Source: Spirochaetales bacterium UBA6872 (GTDB taxonomy: Bacteria > Spirochaetota > Spirochaetia > Sphaerochaetales > Sphaerochaetaceae). From it: a stretch of 8,965 nt of DNA. The notes under the pieces were generated by a model, which was not told the origin of the DNA, did not search any database, and saw only the letters and a list, made by a program, of their open reading frames with translations. Below, in pieces: positions 7,513 to 8,965 of the stretch. The DNA lies in the NCBI GenBank assembly GCA_002452215.1, contig DKCO01000020.1:1-8965 (forward strand), in the 5' to 3' direction. Positions within the stretch are counted from its first letter, which is position 1. Each line of letters begins with the position of its first letter. Position numbers and translations under genes: made by a program.

Positions 7513-7522
7513 ATCGCTGTTG

Positions 7523-7765
7523 AGCTCTTCTTGTATAAGTGTGGGTAAAACAACAAGCATCAGCAAGCCTCCTGCTGTCCATAATATTTCCCAGATAGGG
7601 GAATTATGAGACTCGAGCAACAGAGATAGATCATATCAACCATGTTTATTATGTTCTTAAAGCCATAAGAGTGGCGGATAATCAGCTTGCCTTTATCGTG
7701 TTGGGGATAAACGCCTCATTCCTCTTTACCTTTGAGGCAAGCTATAGAGCAGATGCCAATAAGAC
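7523..7765 (-). mobile_element. Left copy: decayed end of an ISL3-like insertion sequence
   Basis: The first 129 bases (7523-7651) are repeated at 8837-8965 in the same orientation with 7 mismatches. The outer tip begins AGCTCTTCTTGTATAAGTGT and continues GGGTAAAA. From memory this resembles ISL3-family terminal inverted repeats (GGCTCTT... with GGGT further in). Just inside lies the 3' end of a minus-strand transposase gene. Homology on the inner side fades near 7765, so only one end of the element remains and no second inverted repeat or target duplication is visible. The inner limit is approximate. Confidence 0.6.
7560..7765 (-). pseudogene. ISL3-family transposase, C-terminal remnant (frameshifted)
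   Basis: The minus strand encodes KLIIRHSYGFKN, NMVDMIYLCCS and LIIPLSGK before a TGA at 7560-7562. This matches the usual ISL3 transposase C-terminus, where an E...NNKIK stretch leads into R.(A/S)YGF(R/K)N, then a helix, then a short tail ending near PLPG(R/K). The preceding KRNEAFIPNTIK, expected directly upstream, lies in another frame: five extra bases sit between ATAAAG and CTGATTATC at about 7688-7693. An in-frame TAG (7742-7744) breaks the frame further upstream. The DDE catalytic core is missing. It is therefore a dead fragment, of use only as evidence of past IS activity. Confidence 0.65.
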
Positions 7766-8086
7766 ATATCGGACTACTCGATAGGAAGCTTAGAATCGAA
7801 AACGAGAATCATCAGATGAAAGCGATTAGCCACTCAACTTATGGCTACGAATACTATTTTGATTGCCAGATTGAATTTCTTGATGTCATTTGTCGAGTAT
7901 CTTGAGGATGGATGGAAGGGAGCCGATCGAAAAGGAGCTTGAGGAGATAGCAAATATCATCTCATGGCATCAAGGGGTCAATGCCATTCAAGCAAGGATT
8001 GAGTGCATACTATACAGCTGGATAACCAATAGTCTTTCAGGGTTTTGGATACAGGTGATTGAAGATTCTTTATTTATGCTTTTCGA
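7766..8086. other. Unassigned stretch, probably decayed coding DNA
   Basis: No intact gene is supported here. On the plus strand one frame reads openly for about 54 codons to a TGA near 7901-7903 (with RKLRIENENHQMKAIS and YGYEYYFDCQIEFLD). A second frame, from ATG 7908 to the TAA at 8118, encodes 70 residues (MDGREPIEKELEEIANI, then ISWHQGVNAIQARIECILYS) and ends inside the brnT operator. The first parts of both have protein-like composition. The tail of the second is AT-rich and probably meaningless. Neither has a ribosome site, and I recognise neither. A broken gene with one frameshift between the two frames is the simplest reading. Confidence 0.35.
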
Positions 8087-8094
8087 TTGTTATA

Positions 8095-8131
8095 TTGAAA
8101 TATTTATACATATATTTTAATATGTAAATAT
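8095..8131 (+). promoter_or_regulatory. brnTA promoter with overlapping palindromic operator
   Basis: TTGAAA (8095-8100), 17 bases, TAATAT (8118-8123) is a plausible promoter with initiation near 8130. It is overlaid by a dyad: TACATAT (8107-8113) and ATATGTA (8120-8126) around ATTTTA, extended outward as ATATTTA (8100-8106) and AATAT (8127-8131) with a 2-base offset. Autorepression by the antitoxin or complex at such a dyad is known for BrnTA systems, so this is the likely BrnA operator. Confidence 0.6.
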
Positions 8132-8144
8132 AGGTGTTGTATGT

Positions 8145-8423
8145 ATGGAATTTGAATGGGATGAGGAAAAGAATAAAAAGAACATGATGAAGCATGGCAT
8201 CGATTTCGGTGAAGCTGCAAGAGTCTTTTTAGATCCCAATCATTTAGAGATTCCAGATCCATGTTGCGAAGAGAAACGGTGGGATGCAATATGTATGGTC
8301 AGCAAAGTTCTTTTTGTCGTATATGCGGAGAAAAAGGATGATTTGATAAGAGTTATCTCGGCTCGAAAGGCTGATAAGGAGGAGATAAATGGCTATAAGA
8401 AGGGTTACTATGGAAGAGATTAG
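8145..8423 (+). CDS. brnT: BrnT-family toxin (RelE-like ribonuclease)
   Basis: A 92-residue protein with the BrnT toxin-family pattern. It opens with FEWDEEKNKKNMMKHGIDF (3-21), then has FLDPN and a short acidic loop, EKRWDAICMV (43-52, like ERW.AIGM), VLFVVYAEK (55-63) and IRVISARKA (68-76). BrnT has a RelE/barnase-like fold and inhibits translation by cutting RNA; BrnA neutralises it by direct binding. All family landmarks and the normal length (about 90) are present, so the toxin looks intact. AGGTG at 8132-8136 lies 8 bases before the ATG. An out-of-frame ATG at 8141 should be ignored. It is first in the operon, ahead of its antitoxin, which is the usual brnT-brnA order. The module lies between two IS ends, suggesting acquisition. 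Confidence 0.9.
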   Translation: MEFEWDEEKNKKNMMKHGIDFGEAARVFLDPNHLEIPDPCCEEKRWDAICMVSKVLFVVYAEKKDDLIRVISARKADKEEINGYKKGYYGRD

Positions 8424-8691
8424 AAATCTCCCGCCTTTAACAGAGGAACGTATTAAGGAAATCAAAGATTTCAAAGAGGATTTTTCTGACCCTGAATGTC
8501 CTAGACTTACACCAGAGCAGATAAACAAAGGGAAAAGGGGTTATGAGGTTCATCCTGAATGGTATAAACCCAGAAAAAGCAAGATAACAATCATGGTTGA
8601 TAACGATGTACTTGCAGCTCTTAAGTCTGAAGGAAAAGGGTACCAGACAAAGATTAACTCTATACTCAGAAAAGCTGTACTAGGAGCATAA
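8389..8691 (+). CDS. brnA: BrnA-family antitoxin (ribbon-helix-helix DNA-binding)
   Basis: A 100-residue antitoxin paired with BrnT. Residues 1-62 form a charged, Pro-containing N-terminal arm that in this family wraps the toxin. Residues 65-97 (KITIMVDNDVLAALK, then SEGKGYQTKINSILRKA) are the ribbon-helix-helix domain: a beta strand for DNA contact and two helices with the typical GKGYQTxIN turn. It should dimerise, bind the dyad upstream of brnT and repress the operon. The start at 8389 is set by a near-perfect AAGGAGG (8376-8382) 6 bases upstream, inside brnT. The genes overlap by 35 bases in different frames, so translation is probably coupled. A later in-frame ATG (8410) has no such site. 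No clear terminator follows. Confidence 0.9.
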   Translation: MAIRRVTMEEIRNLPPLTEERIKEIKDFKEDFSDPECPRLTPEQINKGKRGYEVHPEWYKPRKSKITIMVDNDVLAALKSEGKGYQTKINSILRKAVLGA

Positions 8692-8836
8692 CATATACGC
8701 TGATGAATCCGACAAAGGCTCAGAATATTGATTTATGTTTGCGCTAGTAGCTTGTAAATGTTATTCCAGTCCAATTATTTGGGTATAAGTCAACTTCTTT
8801 CTTACATCTTCAGTAGGTAAACTGTCAAAATAATAC
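8692..8836. other. Short spacer between brnA and the right IS copy
   Basis: About 145 bases with no gene or convincing terminator. A minus-strand frame reads from inside the repeat through this spacer to a TAA near 8774 (QEELYYFDSLPTEDV..., ending IIGLE). It is interrupted by a TAG inside the repeat and is not the transposase frame, so I do not call it. Confidence 0.4.
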
Positions 8837-8965
8837 AGCTCTTCTTGTATAAGTGTGGGTAAAACAACAAGCATCAGCTAGCCTCCTGTTGTCCATAATA
8901 TTTTCCAGGTAGGGGAATTATGAGACTCAAACAACAGAGATAGGTCATATCAACCATGTTTATTA
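8837..8965 (-). mobile_element. Right copy: end of an ISL3-like insertion sequence (runs off window)
   Basis: A direct repeat of 7523-7651 with 122 of 129 positions identical and no gaps. It starts at the same outer base (AGCTCTTC...) and continues to the last base of the window, so the element probably extends to the right. The sharp common left boundary, with unrelated flanks (CTGTTG before the left copy, AATAC before this one), fits a true IS terminus. Whether this copy is complete cannot be seen. Confidence 0.65.
8874..8965 (-). CDS. ISL3-family transposase, C-terminal end (5' part outside window)
   Basis: The minus strand reads INMVDMTYLCC, LSLIIPLPGK and YYGQQEAS to a TGA at 8874-8876, open to the window edge. 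It is the same C-terminus as the left remnant, but it keeps the Pro of IPLPGK, where the left copy has Ser, and matches the family better there. Of the seven differences between copies, three are synonymous in this frame. About 29 codons are visible, so it could belong to an intact transposase or another remnant. The stop lies about 37 bases from the element's outer end, a normal spacing for an IS. Confidence 0.55.
   Translation of the reverse strand, partial: INMVDMTYLCCLSLIIPLPGKYYGQQEAS

Noticed and set aside
7468..7650. A minus-strand frame with a membrane-like segment (LLMLVVLPTLIQEEL), continuing in the right copy to IIGLE.
   Set aside because: It is out of frame with the transposase match, the right copy has a stop in it, and differences between copies are all nonsynonymous in it; it is a frame shadow.
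7602..7781. A 60-codon plus-strand frame (with IRVADNQLAFIVLGINAS) that resembles the first membrane helix of Pycsar-type DUF5706 effectors.
   Set aside because: It lies antisense to the ISL3 transposase remnant, has no start codon or ribosome site, and the transposase reading explains the sequence better, including the repeated copy.
1..8965. tRNA or rRNA genes, riboswitches and CRISPR arrays.
   Set aside because: I looked for cloverleaf-like GTTCGA arms, regularly spaced short repeats and riboswitch cores and saw none.

Overview
This is an AT-rich bacterial window (about 40% G+C by eye) with compact, mostly opposing gene pairs. It uses ATG starts, with good Shine-Dalgarno sequences on some genes and none on others. 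Protein style (stand-alone CAT-fold acyltransferase-like protein, FucP-like transporter, DUF4143 protein, ISL3-type remnants) suggests a low-G+C gut-type bacterium such as a spirochaete or Bacillota. No marker here settles the phylum.

Layout. Positions 1-630 hold the 3' part of a DUF4143-type ATPase gene cut by the window edge. Converging on it is a minus-strand pair: an amidohydrolase (3061-1781) followed 3 bases later by an MFS permease (1777-635). They probably form an uptake-and-hydrolysis operon read from an extended -10 promoter near 3209-3217. Next is glnS (5186-3489, minus) with its own promoter and a strong terminator hairpin. On the plus strand lies a CAT-fold acyltransferase-like protein whose catalytic His is Glu (5539-6396). 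It meets a 153-aa unrecognised protein (6854-6393) tail to tail at overlapping stop codons. That unknown gene is divergent, with only 20 bp between start codons, from a short PfkB-like protein (6875-7480). Both of their starts sit at or within a few bases of the predicted transcription start, around one nearly symmetric -10 element.

The right end (about 7490-8965) is accessory DNA. Two 129-bp direct repeats, 7 mismatches apart, carry the same end of an ISL3-like insertion sequence: an IR-like tip plus the 3' end of a minus-strand transposase. The left copy is decayed and the right copy runs off the window. Between them sits an intact-looking brnT-brnA toxin-antitoxin operon with a palindromic, promoter-overlapping operator. 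About 300 bases left of it are unassigned and look like decayed coding DNA.

I do not see a clearly new multi-gene system. The most interesting items are the shared symmetric -10 with two leaderless or near-leaderless genes, the IS-flanked BrnTA module, and the two degenerate enzyme homologues (PfkB-like and E2/CAT-like), which may have non-enzymatic or altered roles.
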